The position numbers were made by a program, and so were the translations under genes. Shown here in pieces: positions 45,801 through 55,854 of a stretch of 64,000 nucleotides of DNA (its first letter is position 1; each line of letters begins with the position of its first letter). The notes beneath the pieces were generated by a model, which saw only the letters and a program-made list of their open reading frames with translations, made no database searches and was not told the DNA's origin. Origin of the DNA: Muribaculum intestinale (GTDB lineage: Bacteria; Bacteroidota; Bacteroidia; Bacteroidales; Muribaculaceae); assembly GCF_002201515.1 (NCBI RefSeq), contig NZ_CP021421.1:2790001-2854000 (forward strand). Direction: 5' to 3'.

Positions 45801-48800
45801 GCCTATTCTTCATCAATGGATGAGTATTCTTGTGACGCACGCCGCAAGAATATGAAGATATGGGAGGAGTTCTGTGTCAGAGGCTACTATCGTGTATATG
45901 ACGGCATGAGCCTTCTCAAACACGCCCTGCACAACACAGTGCCCGACATCAAGAAGTCAATAGGCAAGGATGAGAATGGTCACGACATCAAAGTACCGGA
46001 TTCAGAGGCAATCCAACTCGCCAACACCAAGATTGATGAAATACGCAATGGTTTCTCTGAATGGCTTGATGCTCAGTCTCCGGAGTTTAAGGACAGATTG
46101 GTTGACCTTTACAATTCTAAGTTCAACTGTTACGTCCGTCCACATTACAATGGAGCGCATCAGACATTCCCTGACCTCAATATGAAGTTGTTGGGCGACC
46201 GATATGGAATCGGCTCTATATACCAGTCGCAAAAAGATTGTATATGGATGCTGAAACAGAACGGCGGTGGCATCTGCGACCATGAAGTCGGTACGGGTAA
46301 AACGCTGATAATGTGCATTGCAGCACATGAGATGAAGCGTCTCGGACTCGCCAACAAACCGATGATTATCGGCATGAAGGCGAATGTCGCGGAGATTGCC
46401 ATGACCTACCAGACAGCCTATCCCAATGCCCGTATTCTGTACGCCGATGAAAAGAGTTTCAAGGCAGATAACCGAGTCGCCTTCTTCAATCAGATTAAGA
46501 CCAACGATTATGACTGCGTGATAATGTCGCACGACCAGTTCGGCAAGATACCGCAGTCGCCGGAAATGCAGCAGCAAATCCTGCAAGCGGAACTTGATAC
46601 GGTTGAGGAGAATCTTGAAGTCATCAAGCAGCAGGGACACGACATTTCCCGTGGTATGCTCAAAGGTCTTATCAAGCGAAAGGAAAATCTGACCGCCAAG
46701 ATAGCCACCATCCAATATCAGATGGAGCAGAATAAGGATAGTGTCGTGGATTTCAAGCAGATGGGCATCGACCACATTTTCGTTGATGAGTCGCAGAACT
46801 TCAAGAACCTGATGTTCAACACACGCCATGATAGAGTGGCAGGTCTAGGCAATAGTGAGGGAAGCCAGAGGGCACTCAACCTGTTGTATGCAATCCGTAC
46901 CATCCAAGAGAGGAATGGCAAAGACCTCGGTGCTACTTTCCTCAGTGGTACGACAATCTCCAACTCATTGACAGAGTTGTATCTATTGTTCAAGTATCTG
47001 CGTCCGAAAGAACTTGAAAGGCAGGAGATAAGGTGTTTCGACGCTTGGGCGGCAATATTCGCCAAGAAGACTACCGACTTCGAGTTCAATGTTACCAACA
47101 ATCTGGTACAGAAGGAGCGTTTTCGCTACTTCATCAAGGTGCCGGAGTTGGCAGCCTTTTACAACGAAATCACGGACTATAGAACCGCAGAAGATGTGGG
47201 TGTTGACCGACCGATGAAGAATGAGATTCTCCATAACATCCCTCCGACAAAGGAGCAGGAGGTTTTCATTCAGAAACTTATGGAGTTTGCCAAAAGTGGC
47301 GATGCCACAATCTTAGGTCGTGCGCCATTGTCAGACACCGAGGAGAAGGCGAAGATGCTCATAGCCACCGACTATGCCCGAAAGATGGCTCTCGACATGA
47401 GAATGATTGACCCCAGTTATTCCGATGATCCGAACAACAAGGCCAGCCATTGCGCCAAGATGATTTCTCAGTATTACCATAAATATGATGAGCAGCGCGG
47501 GACTCAGTTTGTATTTTCCGACCTTGGGACATACAAGCCCGGCGAATGGAACTTCTATTCGGAGGTCAAGCGCAAACTCATTGAGGACTATGGCATACCG
47601 CCGCATGAAATCCGCTTCATTCAGGAGTGCAAGACTGAGCGGTCAAGAAAGGCTGTGATTCAGGCGACCAACGACGGTGATGTTCGTGTCCTGTTCGGCT
47701 CTACCTCAATGCTTGGCACCGGAGTCAACGCCCAGAAAAGGTGTGTCGCAATTCATCATACCGATACACCTTGGCGCCCAAGTGATCTGGAACAGCGCAA
47801 CGGTCGAGGAGTCCGTGCAGGCAACGAGATTGCCAAACTATATGCTGACAACAAAGTGGATGTAATCATCTATGCAGTAGAGAAATCGCTGGACTCCTAC
47901 AAGTTCAACCTTCTTCATTGTAAGGCCACTTTCATTGCGCAGTTGAAATCCGGAGCGCTCGGAGCGAGAACTATTGACGAAGGTGCTATGGATGAGAAAT
48001 CAGGCATGAATTTCTCTGAGTATATGGCTATCCTCTCCGGCAATACAGACCTGTTGGATAAAGCCAAGTTGGAGAAACGCATCGCGTCACTGGAGAGTGA
48101 GCGTAAATCCTTTGGAAAGGGCCGTGCTGATGCCGAGTTCCGTCTGAGTACCATTTCCCATGATATTCAAAACAACGAAGCGGCTATGGAGCGGATGAAG
48201 GCGGACTATGAAAAATATTCCTCCGTAGTCCAGCGAGATAAGGATGGCAACCCCGTCAACAACCTCACTGTTGATGGCTGCAAGTTCAAGGACGAGCAGA
48301 ATATGGGAGTTCACCTGCAAGGGCTGGCACAGCGTACCGACACCCACGGACAATATCAGCGTGTTGGTGAGGTCTATGGCTTCCCAATCTCCATTATATC
48401 AGAGCATACCCTGATTGACGGTCGTGAGGGAGTGCAGAACCGCTTCGTTGTCGAAGGCTCATATAAATACAAGTACAACAACGGCTTCATTGCCATGAGC
48501 GACACTCACGCCGCCTGTATGAATTTTGTCAACGCACTGGAGAAAATCCCCGGCATAGTTGAGCAATATGAGGAGCGCACCGCCAAACTCAAAGCCGATG
48601 TCCCAATCTTGGAAGGCATTGTCGCCAAGCAATGGGGCAAAGAGGAGGAGTTGAAGCAGCTCAAATCCGAACTCGCCAGCCTCGACCGCAAGATAACTGC
48701 GGAACTGAAACCCAGCGATACTGAGGAAGCCGCCCGTGCCAAAGTAGTCACGCCGACAAAAGGCAACGGAGAGCTACTCGATGAACCTGCACCGTCTCAG

Positions 48801-48941
48801 AGTCAGGACTCCAAGAAGTCAATGGTGGCAGAGCCGACAACCATATACAAAGAACGGGAACCGTTAAGTTCCCGCATCATAATTGGTGGTTGTGGCATAA
48901 CTCCCCCCGGAGGGTTCCGCGCCGCCGGCCCGAAATTGTAG
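42798..48941 (+). CDS. giant N6-adenine methylase / MutS-I / SNF2 helicase fusion
   Basis: The ATG at 42798 follows GAGGAG; a TTG start at 42768 is less likely. The 2,047-residue protein has an adenine methylase-like region (about 20-400: [37 protein letters not shown] as motif I, SNIPFGDF as motif IV). A MutS domain I follows (about 415-520: [49 protein letters not shown]). Pro/Lys-rich linkers come next, then a SNF2-type helicase with DHEVGTGKT (Walker A), [10 protein letters not shown] and motif [12 protein letters not shown]. These giant proteins are hallmarks of Bacteroidales ICEs and may protect or unwind transferred DNA. Confidence 0.9.
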   Translation: MAYNRLQTMRNNIEAIRVAFRLGVEKRPPTAAEREALGRYAGFGGLKCILNDANELADAAKWSKSDIELFAPTVELRRLIHDYSKNDKEFAAYMDSLKASVLTAFYTPSPVIDALADTMKERGVKVGSFLEPSAGQGAFVDSFLQHYPGAETLAFEKDLLTGKILSALHPSISAEIKGFEKIDPDFEGYFDVAASNIPFGDFAVADPRYATSKEIAYRQSTKAIHNYFFLKSLDSVHEGGIVAFIASQGVMNAASPFVRMEMMRRADLVGAFRLPNNTFSDNAGTDAGSDLIILQKHTNKKALSADEEFFIQSIVDRETKAPNNKYFAAFPQNVICTEAKVGTDQFGKPAIIYKHEGGVDGIASDMRTALDESLKLRLNLDFYNNRSLTPPTPEPPSPKPVKRTSENKVEKPKRIADTPLMQQYREMKKKHPDAILLFRVGDFYECMGVDAVKASEVLGITLTRRMDGDKSSIELAGFPHHALDVYLPKLVRAGNRVAICEQLEDPKMKKKTVKRDTPKPENQPKPDPPKPEPPEPSPAPKDDDPTPPPTPIPSDKEIETSGSPDYNDNPDPRLFAYNLFGELEPIGKPQRQPKPAQPEEKPKPTVTITDTQAKKFRPLSEKELEFYGSLDWETNPPINGFYETMMSIAHRQLAEMEAERQAMEAAKKETITEDGTIIEISKGDFVPKPRVATEAPKPAKLDMSPRPFSEDIQFFHHNGSMVVDKGQVGFLSEVRKNGATFSPLSLKPEQEKRAMLYVTLSETYQQLYNFEAETHEASTELRQHLNDYYDEFVDKYGNLNEKQNVKFILMDANGRDALALERGENGVFVKADIFDHPVSFSQDEITSVEMPQDALMASLNKYGEVNMDYMADLLGIDKTAGSIVGEYEWDLLDALKGHIYYNPLVEKYEIADRFIAGNVVQKAEDIKAWIDREEKRIENFPGYDGIEPFIEISKDSLKALEEAIPRKITFDELDFNFGERWIPTGIYSAYMSHLYGTDVKIAYSSSMDEYSCDARRKNMKIWEEFCVRGYYRVYDGMSLLKHALHNTVPDIKKSIGKDENGHDIKVPDSEAIQLANTKIDEIRNGFSEWLDAQSPEFKDRLVDLYNSKFNCYVRPHYNGAHQTFPDLNMKLLGDRYGIGSIYQSQKDCIWMLKQNGGGICDHEVGTGKTLIMCIAAHEMKRLGLANKPMIIGMKANVAEIAMTYQTAYPNARILYADEKSFKADNRVAFFNQIKTNDYDCVIMSHDQFGKIPQSPEMQQQILQAELDTVEENLEVIKQQGHDISRGMLKGLIKRKENLTAKIATIQYQMEQNKDSVVDFKQMGIDHIFVDESQNFKNLMFNTRHDRVAGLGNSEGSQRALNLLYAIRTIQERNGKDLGATFLSGTTISNSLTELYLLFKYLRPKELERQEIRCFDAWAAIFAKKTTDFEFNVTNNLVQKERFRYFIKVPELAAFYNEITDYRTAEDVGVDRPMKNEILHNIPPTKEQEVFIQKLMEFAKSGDATILGRAPLSDTEEKAKMLIATDYARKMALDMRMIDPSYSDDPNNKASHCAKMISQYYHKYDEQRGTQFVFSDLGTYKPGEWNFYSEVKRKLIEDYGIPPHEIRFIQECKTERSRKAVIQATNDGDVRVLFGSTSMLGTGVNAQKRCVAIHHTDTPWRPSDLEQRNGRGVRAGNEIAKLYADNKVDVIIYAVEKSLDSYKFNLLHCKATFIAQLKSGALGARTIDEGAMDEKSGMNFSEYMAILSGNTDLLDKAKLEKRIASLESERKSFGKGRADAEFRLSTISHDIQNNEAAMERMKADYEKYSSVVQRDKDGNPVNNLTVDGCKFKDEQNMGVHLQGLAQRTDTHGQYQRVGEVYGFPISIISEHTLIDGREGVQNRFVVEGSYKYKYNNGFIAMSDTHAACMNFVNALEKIPGIVEQYEERTAKLKADVPILEGIVAKQWGKEEELKQLKSELASLDRKITAELKPSDTEEAARAKVVTPTKGNGELLDEPAPSQSQDSKKSMVAEPTTIYKEREPLSSRIIIGGCGITPPGGFRAAGPKL

Positions 48942-48944
48942 ATA

Positions 48945-48990
48945 AATTGAATGGCGACACTCTTGAAAAATAGAGCGTCGCCATTCAATT
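48945..48990. terminator. strong bidirectional terminator
   Basis: An 18-bp inverted repeat (AATTGAATGGCGACACTC with one mismatch to its partner) and a 10-nt loop separate the convergent giant methylase gene and the NtrC-like gene. Confidence 0.88.
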
Positions 48991-48992
48991 CC

Positions 48993-50330
48993 TTATCTAT
49001 AATCCTTTGAAATACCTTCTGCCTTCATCCACGCATATAGAGTTGTACGATTGATTTCGAGCAGTTTAGCCGCCTGTGCTTTATTTCCCTTCGTGTGCTG
49101 TAAGGCTTTGGTGACACGATACCTTCGGGAGTGATGGCTGACTTCTTTTTCTGTCTCATACAATGTAATATCATCCTTGCCAATGGTGTCGCCTCTGTAT
49201 TCAGAACATGCACGGACAATAGTGCTGTATAATTCGCGGACATTGCTGACCCAGATGTGATTATTCAATTTGTTGATAGCCCCTTTTGTCAAACGGGGGA
49301 CACTTAATCCATTTTCGGCGCAATACTGTTTTATGAAGCATTCTGCAAGTGGAATCACATCATCAAGACAATCTGATAGGGGTGGAACTCGCAATACATT
49401 ACTATGTATGCAATGATATAATGCTTCCGAAAATTCACCGGCTCTTACTTTTTCAGCGAGATCAACATTTGTCGAGAATATTATACGACCTGAGAATTTT
49501 ACCTCTTTCGTGAGGTTCTGCGGTGTGAAAACGCCTCGTTGGATAACAGTTGCAAGAACTTCCTGAACATGGATAGGAAGGTGGCATACCTCATGGATAA
49601 ACAGCGTTCCTCTGTTGGCCTGAGCCAATAACCCTTGTTGGTTGCGGTAGAGAGGATGCTTGATACCTAATTCTTTTCCACGGAATATATCCATTGTTTC
49701 CGCTGCGCTCATGTAATGGGCACATTCCGCAACGATGAATGGTTCAGAACGACGAGGGCTGTTATCGTGTATGAGTCTTGCTATGGCACTTTTGCCTACG
49801 CCATGAGGCCCGGCAAGCAGTAATGTGGCATCTGAACTACATTCAGCAATGATTCTCTTGGAGCATCCCTGAAATCCTCCGCTTTTACGCTCAAACCATC
49901 TTTTCCCGTTCTTATGCAACTCTTCGATAGCAAGTGTGAGCTTGTCTATTACAAGCGAGTCGAAATAGAAAAGATGGTCTGCACCGAGCTTATACACCTT
50001 ATTATATAGCTCGACACATTGATTTTTTGCGATTCCAACTTTCTTGATACCTAAAATAGTATCATTTGTCCATTCCAATAGTTTCATTCCATCGCAATCT
50101 TTGTCTGCGACTGCCACAACAAGCATACTGAAATCATTTCTTTCGAGTATCCTTTTTGCATCGCTGACACTATTGGTAGTCTGTACTTTTGTCCCCGTTT
50201 TGGAAAATACCTCTTCCAGCTTCTTGCCATCCTCTATCCGGGAACTATAGATGAGAAGGCGCCGACTACTCGGTGGATCATTGTCTATATTCATAAGACT
50301 ATTTTGGGTTGTGATTAGAAATTCATCCAT
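48993..50330 (-). CDS. NtrC/RteB-like regulator with degenerate receiver and AAA+ core
   Basis: The start at 50330 is chosen because the -7 box (50374-50381) leaves no room for the ATG at 50363; the protein is 445 residues. Residues about 20-130 look like a response-regulator receiver, but the phosphate-accepting Asp is not there (LVVAVADKDCDGM). The AAA+ domain keeps Walker A (GPHGVGKSA), but Walker B reads LFIHEV instead of LFLDEI and the GAFTGA loop is gone (GKELGIKHPL). A Fis-type HTH ends it (KGNKAQAAKLLEINRTTLYAW). It is probably a sigma-54-independent DNA-binding regulator derived from the RteB family. Confidence 0.85.
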   Translation of the reverse strand: MDEFLITTQNSLMNIDNDPPSSRRLLIYSSRIEDGKKLEEVFSKTGTKVQTTNSVSDAKRILERNDFSMLVVAVADKDCDGMKLLEWTNDTILGIKKVGIAKNQCVELYNKVYKLGADHLFYFDSLVIDKLTLAIEELHKNGKRWFERKSGGFQGCSKRIIAECSSDATLLLAGPHGVGKSAIARLIHDNSPRRSEPFIVAECAHYMSAAETMDIFRGKELGIKHPLYRNQQGLLAQANRGTLFIHEVCHLPIHVQEVLATVIQRGVFTPQNLTKEVKFSGRIIFSTNVDLAEKVRAGEFSEALYHCIHSNVLRVPPLSDCLDDVIPLAECFIKQYCAENGLSVPRLTKGAINKLNNHIWVSNVRELYSTIVRACSEYRGDTIGKDDITLYETEKEVSHHSRRYRVTKALQHTKGNKAQAAKLLEINRTTLYAWMKAEGISKDYR

Positions 50331-50373
50331 AATAACAAATGTATATAGGGTATTTGTTCGCAAATAATCATTG

Positions 50374-50381
50374 CAAAGTTA
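50374..50381 (-). promoter_or_regulatory. -7 box upstream of NtrC-like gene
   Basis: TAACTTTG on the minus strand, about 45 bp upstream of the chosen start. A -33 TTTG is not clear at the right distance. Confidence 0.55.
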
Positions 50382-50632
50382 CTAAATTTCATCCAATTTT
50401 AAGTCATGTTGCTTAGATAAATACATACTTAATCGCAGTCATAAAATGTTGAATATACAACACAGTGTATAACAAAAACAACACTTTTAACAATTTAATA
50501 AAAGACATATAGACTCATATTTACGCAGTTAATATATTGGATAATAAGCAACTAAAAATAAATTCAATTTCACGGCGAACCATTTTCAATAAAACGAATT
50601 AAGGATTGGCGTAACACAAAACGACAAATGAT

Positions 50633-51229
50633 ATGGAAATATTTACCCTCCTGAACGCCAAGTTCTTTCTCCAGTTGGAAGATGGCGATGAAGACAACAT
50701 CAAGGCACACTATTCAGATATGAGAGCCGAACTTGTGGAATATGCTCACAGCAACACCCATTGGCGAGTAATACACACGGGGTTGTCAATATTCATTTCC
50801 GAAGTGGCTGAAATACTTGGCTATGCTAAGGGCTTGTTGAGCCGTTATGCAAAGCGTATCCTTGAAATAGCCAAATGTCTGCTCAATCAGATTGAGATGG
50901 CTGTATCAGCGAAAATAGCATTAGACCCTGTCACTGAAAATAAAGAAGTGCAGGAAACTACGGCAGAAGTTACTTTTACAGGCAATTATGCAGACTTCTG
51001 TGAACTCATACACCTTATAATTGCTTGCAAACTCATCAACGGCGGAAGTAAAGCGACACAGCAGCATATTAAAAAAGGTCTCCATTCCCTTTTTGGTCTG
51101 GAATTCGACCCGAAGAAATACCAAAATGCAAGAGACGGAATAAAACGCCGTTGTCCGGCCAAAGGTAGCCGCGTTACTTACTTCCTCGACAGCATGGTGG
51201 ATGTAGTAAATGCCGAGCTTGCAGCATGA
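50633..51229 (+). CDS. RteC-like regulator
   Basis: A 198-residue protein. The C-terminal half (about 115-195) follows the RteC pattern: WTG-type start FTGNYADFCELIHLIIACKLIN, then KKGLHSLFGLEFDPKKYQ and the SRVTYFLDSMVDVVN end. The N-terminal half is helical with no further match. RteC is the tetracycline-cascade regulator of CTnDOT excision; no tetQ/rteA is visible here. It is transcribed away from the NtrC-like gene, across a 302-bp AT-rich intergenic region (50331-50632). Confidence 0.72.
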   Translation: MEIFTLLNAKFFLQLEDGDEDNIKAHYSDMRAELVEYAHSNTHWRVIHTGLSIFISEVAEILGYAKGLLSRYAKRILEIAKCLLNQIEMAVSAKIALDPVTENKEVQETTAEVTFTGNYADFCELIHLIIACKLINGGSKATQQHIKKGLHSLFGLEFDPKKYQNARDGIKRRCPAKGSRVTYFLDSMVDVVNAELAA

Positions 51230-51373
51230 TAGTATGCTTAGACGCTGATACTTGCTTATGGTTTTGAGTGTAATGAGAGAAATATATATCTGAATTTCAG
51301 TAAAGATAAGACATTTGAAACAATAAAACATCAGCACTTATCCGATGCTTACAATGCCCGAGAAAAGCCGCAG

Positions 51374-51381
51374 TAACTTTG
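51374..51381 (+). promoter_or_regulatory. -7 box upstream of small HTH gene
   Basis: TAACTTTG lies 27 bp before the ATG at 51409, with a weak TTAC at the -33 position. A promoter for the accessory gene group 51409-55423 is likely. Confidence 0.55.
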
Positions 51382-51408
51382 CATCGTAAAACTTAAACAA
51401 CACCCGAT

Positions 51409-51777
51409 ATGAATACTTCACCACCTCCTCAATATCCGGAGTCCGAACCATTCAAGAAATGGATCATGGACGCAGTAGGAACAATGGTATTTCTTCTCGG
51501 CTCAATGACAGAGTCTTTGAAAGAAATAGCCGAAAAGTCCGGTAAAGCCAAGCTGAAATACAAAGGCAAAGAGATAATAATGCTTGAAGACCTCGCCATA
51601 GGTCTCAACAAAAGTCCGAGGACATTCCGGCGACTTCGTGCTGAGAAGAAAATCAGTTATTGGTCAAGCAAAGACGGACACACTGTCTTTGTAACACAAG
51701 ACCAGTTCGATGATTACATCACCAACAATTTTGTTCCCAACGAAATTGAAGATGAATCAACCGCACCCCAGAGATAA
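51409..51777 (+). CDS. small HTH protein (HTH_17/excisionase-like)
   Basis: A 122-residue protein. The C-terminal half has a MerR/Xis-like helix-turn-helix: IIMLEDLAIGLNKSPRTFRRLRAEKKISYWSSKD, followed by a strand and DQFDDYITNNF. It likely binds DNA and takes part in excision control or regulation. No enzymatic motif is present. Confidence 0.7.
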   Translation: MNTSPPPQYPESEPFKKWIMDAVGTMVFLLGSMTESLKEIAEKSGKAKLKYKGKEIIMLEDLAIGLNKSPRTFRRLRAEKKISYWSSKDGHTVFVTQDQFDDYITNNFVPNEIEDESTAPQR

Positions 51778-51822
51778 TTATCGCGCCGCAAGTCCGGCGT
51801 AATGTTTAACCAAATAATTTTA

Positions 51823-53271
51823 ATGGAACAAAACAAAGAACAGCAACAATCTGAAGTGCTGATTGCCCGCAACAACGAAACAGGGCAGGTCGGCGCAGTC
51901 GTGGGACAGAATCCCGACGGCACCCCGAAAATGGCGGATGTAAAATCCGCGAAGCTCAGTGACCTTGTGAAATTTTCCAAAGGTCAGAATCCCCTCGAAG
52001 CCTTCATGTCGAACTTCATCCGACAGGCAAAGAACCCTTCGCTATTCGGTTTCTTCAAGATTCCTGAAACTGAATTCGACAAAATCGGCCCGGCAATGTC
52101 CGATATGCTCCAAGACCCTGTGGCTAACGCCGACCTCCTTAAACCATTTGAGGTTGACACCAAATCAATGGCAAAGGAACAGACGGTTACTGAACAGCAT
52201 GACCAGACTCCGGCAAAGGAGACTTCGACCGCAATCAAGATGGCACCGGTTGACCCCAACAAAGTTGACTGGGACACCATCGAAAAACAATGGGGCATCA
52301 AGAGAGATGACCTCGAAAAATCCGGAGCAATGCAGCAGATTGTATATAACCACAAGTCTCCGCAGCTTTTTACCGTGAGACCGGAAATCGGCGGCGAGAA
52401 ATTCGAGGCACAGGCCCGGCTCTCGTTCAAGTCCAATCCTGACGGCAGTTTTACCCTCACGCCTCATTTCGTGAAGCACGAGCCTCAGCTCGACAAAGCC
52501 TATAAAGGCTATACCTTCACGGACGAGGACAAGGCTCAGCTCCGCAAGACAGGAAATCTGGGCAGACCTGTTGACCTCACCGACCCGAAAACCGGGGAGG
52601 TCAAGAAGTCGCTCGTCAGCATCGACCGTCTCACCAATGAGATTGAAAGTATCCCCATGGATAAAATCTACATCAAGAACAAGGTCGCCAACATCGAACT
52701 TGACATGAAGCAGATCGGCATCCTCAAAGACGGAGGCATAATCAGAGAGCAGCATATCGAACTGCCCAACGGACGGAAGTTTACCGCCGACCTTCAGTAC
52801 AATGCCGACAAGCGCGATGTGGTTTTCGTCAACTCGGAACAATACCGCCAGAAGCGGGAGCAATCTCAGGAACAGGGTGGACAGCAGTACAACTCATGGC
52901 TCGACAAGGAGGGCAACATCAAGAACCTCACCAAATGGAAAGGTGTGCCGCTCTCCGAAACCGCCCAAGCTGACTATCGTGCCGGCAAACAGATTATGGT
53001 AGGAGAAATCCCTGACCGAAACGGGAATCCCTGCACGGTCTATCTCCAGTTTGACCCTGAAAAGCAGCGTCCGAAGCAGACCTATGTCTATCCCGACAAA
53101 GAGAAGGTTGTCGGCATAGCCAGCGAGAGCAAGACGCAATATGCTGTCAACAATGAGGGTAAGACCAACGAACCCACAAAAGGGGTTAAGGAACCGCTCC
53201 AGAGGGGGCAGACCGAACCCAAAAACGAAGAGCAGAAGAAACAGCAAAAGCCAAAAGGCCCCAAACTCTGA
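51823..53271 (+). CDS. DUF4099/DUF3945 accessory protein of conjugative elements
   Basis: The start is 51823 (MEQNKEQQQSE), with a second ATG at 51802. The 482-residue protein has the DUF4099-like block (about 135-240: VDWDTIEKQWGIKRDDLEKSG, FEAQARLSF) and the DUF3945-like block (about 270-430: KIYIKNKVANIELDMKQIG, LPNGRKFTADLQYNA). The C-terminus is Lys/Gln/Pro-rich. Its role is unknown. Confidence 0.8.
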   Translation: MEQNKEQQQSEVLIARNNETGQVGAVVGQNPDGTPKMADVKSAKLSDLVKFSKGQNPLEAFMSNFIRQAKNPSLFGFFKIPETEFDKIGPAMSDMLQDPVANADLLKPFEVDTKSMAKEQTVTEQHDQTPAKETSTAIKMAPVDPNKVDWDTIEKQWGIKRDDLEKSGAMQQIVYNHKSPQLFTVRPEIGGEKFEAQARLSFKSNPDGSFTLTPHFVKHEPQLDKAYKGYTFTDEDKAQLRKTGNLGRPVDLTDPKTGEVKKSLVSIDRLTNEIESIPMDKIYIKNKVANIELDMKQIGILKDGGIIREQHIELPNGRKFTADLQYNADKRDVVFVNSEQYRQKREQSQEQGGQQYNSWLDKEGNIKNLTKWKGVPLSETAQADYRAGKQIMVGEIPDRNGNPCTVYLQFDPEKQRPKQTYVYPDKEKVVGIASESKTQYAVNNEGKTNEPTKGVKEPLQRGQTEPKNEEQKKQQKPKGPKL

Positions 53272-53464
53272 CCTTCAACCACTTTATCCGCAAGCTCTGG
53301 ATTGAGCAGACCGCCATTCCCTCGCGTGCGCAAGCGATGATATGGCAATCCTTCCGCCGACATGGGGAGGTCGCGAACTCCCCGTGTCATTCTCTCCAAA
53401 CCTCCCGGCTGAGAGTGTCAGCCTTCAACAAACCCAATTTACAAACTCTAAAAAATTTTCAGAC

Positions 53465-55423
53465 ATGAAAGTCATAATTACCGAGGCCGCTCCCGTGGCT
53501 TCAGCCATCGCCCGCGCCCTTAACGTAACCACCAATGTAGCCGTCCCCGGCGTAATCTACAACAATGACATCGCTGTCATCACCGTCACTCCTGACTTCA
53601 TCCGTCCCTTCGGACTCGGAGTGCTTCCCGGCAAGGACGCCCTCCCCATCGTGCCGGAACGCTACACCTACGGTATCCGCCATACTCCCAATGAGAACGG
53701 ACGTTACGGAATCTCGACCGAGGACAAGACCTACGCCGACTATATCGGCAAACTTATCCGTGGCGGCGATGAGGTAATTTTCGCTTCCGACGGCGGAGCC
53801 GATGCTCAGGGACGTTTCGCCAACATCTGCCGTTTCTTCAAGGTCGGCGCACCCACAAGCCGTATGTTCCTGACCCGTCTGGAGCGCAAGGCAATCAAGT
53901 CGGCTTTCAAGACCCGCCAGTGGGGACGGAAATTCCATAATCTCTCCCAGACGGGACTGGTGGGCATGGCGATGGACGAGGCTTTCGAGTACAATGTTTC
54001 AGAAGCCTATCGCACTCTGTTCAAGGAAATGAAGTCGCCTATCTGCCGTCAGGATGTGCTTGTACTTGCCGCCGTCAAGAACTATCTTGAATCTGACGCA
54101 GAAGCCCGTGGCCAACACGTTTCCGTCACCACCCATTCCGTTATGGTGAGCGGCGTGGTTCTCGGCAAGGATGTCAAATTCTATCCCTGCTCGACATTCT
54201 CCACCAAAGATGAGGCAGCGGAAGCATACAAGACTCTTTCTGTTCCGGCGACAGTCGAGGCTTCCGATGTTATGCTCGACACCGAGATGAGTCCGGCTCC
54301 GGCACTCTTCACTCTCGCCACGTTCCAGAGCGAGGCATGGGAAAAACTTAACCTCAATTTCTCAACCACCCGCGACATCGCCGTCAGCCTCTATGAGCGT
54401 GGTTTTATCTCGTCGCCCCTGACATCATGCGCAAAACTGCCCGAATCGTTGCGCGATGAACTCCGCCGCTACAAATGGTGCAGGAAGTATCCCTTTGCCG
54501 CTGACGGTACAATCTCCGGCAATCATGGCATCATCATCTCTGGCAACAAGCCTCTGTTCCTCGACAGTGATGAACTGCGTGTATATGACCTTATCCGTTC
54601 TCGCTTCTATGCCAACCTTGCCGGCCCTACCGCAGTGAACGAGCTGGTTATCGAGGTGGAAATCAACGGCGAACCGTTCTATGGAACTATCCCTTACACT
54701 CCCGACATCAAGGTGCCGAAAGTCGTGGAAGTGAAACTCACCGGTAAATCCCAGTTCTCCCACACCTCAGTGGCTCCCACCGCGCCCAAGATGAACGACC
54801 TTCTCTGCGCCATCTCAATGTTGCTCCGTTCACTGTCGGACAAATACAATCCCGGTATGCCTTTCACATTGGCACACCATGATGTGGCGGACGCATTCGA
54901 CCGTCTCCGCGACAACCGCCTTCTTCTGGACGTATGCGGTGAACCGGCAATCACCGGCGAGGGAAATCTCCTGCTTGAAACCTTCAACGCAACTTATGCC
55001 CTCGGTCACCTTATGGCATATCAGGTAGAGGTTGAACGGCTCTACGGCGACCGCAAGAACAGTGTCGGCGGAGCGCAGCTCATGAATGAGTATGGCAAAT
55101 GGATCTATAACAAGACCGAACAGCTCATCACCGACCACCGTCTGTTCCCGGCTAAGGTAGATATCCATGTCTGCCCGATATGCGGCCGACACTCGGTCAT
55201 CCGCTATCCCCGCGTTGCGAAATGCCATGTCTGCGGATTCACCATGCCTTTGCAGTTCATGGGCCACAAGTTCACCGACAAGGAGGTCGCCAGCCTTCTG
55301 ACCCACGGCTACACATCGCAGATAATGTTCACCAACCGTCACGGCCATGAGTTCTACGACATCGTTGTGCGCGGCAAGGGCAAAGGGCTGTCATTCGCCC
55401 CGATTGAAGCCAAATTATACTGA
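53465..55423 (+). CDS. topoisomerase III-like protein with degenerate active site
   Basis: I start at 53465 (MKVIITEAAPVAS), 652 residues; the frame extends to 53342. The N-terminal Toprim-like region keeps one Glu (KVIITEAAPVA, but Lys of the usual EKP is lost), and the acidic DxDREGE motif is reduced to ASDGGADAQGR. The catalytic Tyr region, normally IxYPRTDS, reads FISSPLTSCAKLP, so the tyrosine is Ser. The C-terminus has a four-Cys zinc ribbon (CPICG...CHVCG). It cannot cut DNA by the usual mechanism; DNA binding is more likely. Confidence 0.85.
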   Translation: MKVIITEAAPVASAIARALNVTTNVAVPGVIYNNDIAVITVTPDFIRPFGLGVLPGKDALPIVPERYTYGIRHTPNENGRYGISTEDKTYADYIGKLIRGGDEVIFASDGGADAQGRFANICRFFKVGAPTSRMFLTRLERKAIKSAFKTRQWGRKFHNLSQTGLVGMAMDEAFEYNVSEAYRTLFKEMKSPICRQDVLVLAAVKNYLESDAEARGQHVSVTTHSVMVSGVVLGKDVKFYPCSTFSTKDEAAEAYKTLSVPATVEASDVMLDTEMSPAPALFTLATFQSEAWEKLNLNFSTTRDIAVSLYERGFISSPLTSCAKLPESLRDELRRYKWCRKYPFAADGTISGNHGIIISGNKPLFLDSDELRVYDLIRSRFYANLAGPTAVNELVIEVEINGEPFYGTIPYTPDIKVPKVVEVKLTGKSQFSHTSVAPTAPKMNDLLCAISMLLRSLSDKYNPGMPFTLAHHDVADAFDRLRDNRLLLDVCGEPAITGEGNLLLETFNATYALGHLMAYQVEVERLYGDRKNSVGGAQLMNEYGKWIYNKTEQLITDHRLFPAKVDIHVCPICGRHSVIRYPRVAKCHVCGFTMPLQFMGHKFTDKEVASLLTHGYTSQIMFTNRHGHEFYDIVVRGKGKGLSFAPIEAKLY

Positions 55424-55507
55424 AAATAACCGCCGTTTGAAAATAATTCACTAAATTCGCAATCGAATCGCAGTCTATGTAACATACGACTTGCGGATTT
55501 AGTGGTT

Positions 55508-55537
55508 GAAGGCGGAGGGGACTCCGCCTTCTTTTTT
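55508..55537 (+). terminator. rho-independent terminator
   Basis: A 9-bp GC-rich stem (GAAGGCGGA/TCCGCCTTC) is followed by a T-tract. It ends the topoisomerase-like transcript. Confidence 0.88.
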
Positions 55538-55566
55538 CACTCGGTCACAATTGAAACCGCTAAACA

Positions 55567-55854
55567 TTGGAATACGTAAGAATCGACAAAGAGGCACTTG
55601 ATGCAATGTTCGAGATAATGGAGTATCAGTCCCTTTTGATTGCGGCGATGTATGAGAAGTGCCGCTCAATCCAATCCGGCAAATGGATTCCAACTGAGAC
55701 CGTCGCGGAACTGCTATGTGTTTCAACCCGGAAAGTGAGAACTATGAAAACGCTCGGACAACTCGGCTACGTCAAACATGGACGGAAATGTTTTTACAAG
55801 TCAGAGGACGTATATTCAAAAATAAACAAAGGCAAGAGTGAAAGAAATATATGA
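55567..55854 (+). CDS. small HTH excisionase-like protein 1
   Basis: A 95-residue protein with a TTG start (next ATG is at 55606). The C-terminal half is a MerR/Xis-type helix-turn-helix (WIPTETVAELLCVSTRKVRTMKTLGQLGYVKHGRKCFY), with an N-terminal helix (EALDAMFEIMEYQSLLIAAM). Such pairs of small HTH proteins (Xis2c/Xis2d-like) lie next to the integrase in CTnDOT-like elements and control excision. Confidence 0.75.
   Translation: MEYVRIDKEALDAMFEIMEYQSLLIAAMYEKCRSIQSGKWIPTETVAELLCVSTRKVRTMKTLGQLGYVKHGRKCFYKSEDVYSKINKGKSERNI

Noticed and set aside
46002..46829. 275-codon minus-strand frame
   Set aside because: Antisense shadow of the SNF2 helicase region, no independent support.
50633..51229. 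Tetracycline-resistance cargo with an RteA/RteB/RteC cascade
   Set aside because: No tetQ, no RteA kinase and a degenerate RteB-like protein; no other antibiotic-resistance gene was recognised.
53272..53464. Possible 44-codon peptide (ATG 53338, stop overlapping the topoisomerase-like start) and a hairpin around 53358-53388
   Set aside because: No ribosome-binding site or recognised motif; the stop/start overlap could be chance. The hairpin has no T-tract.
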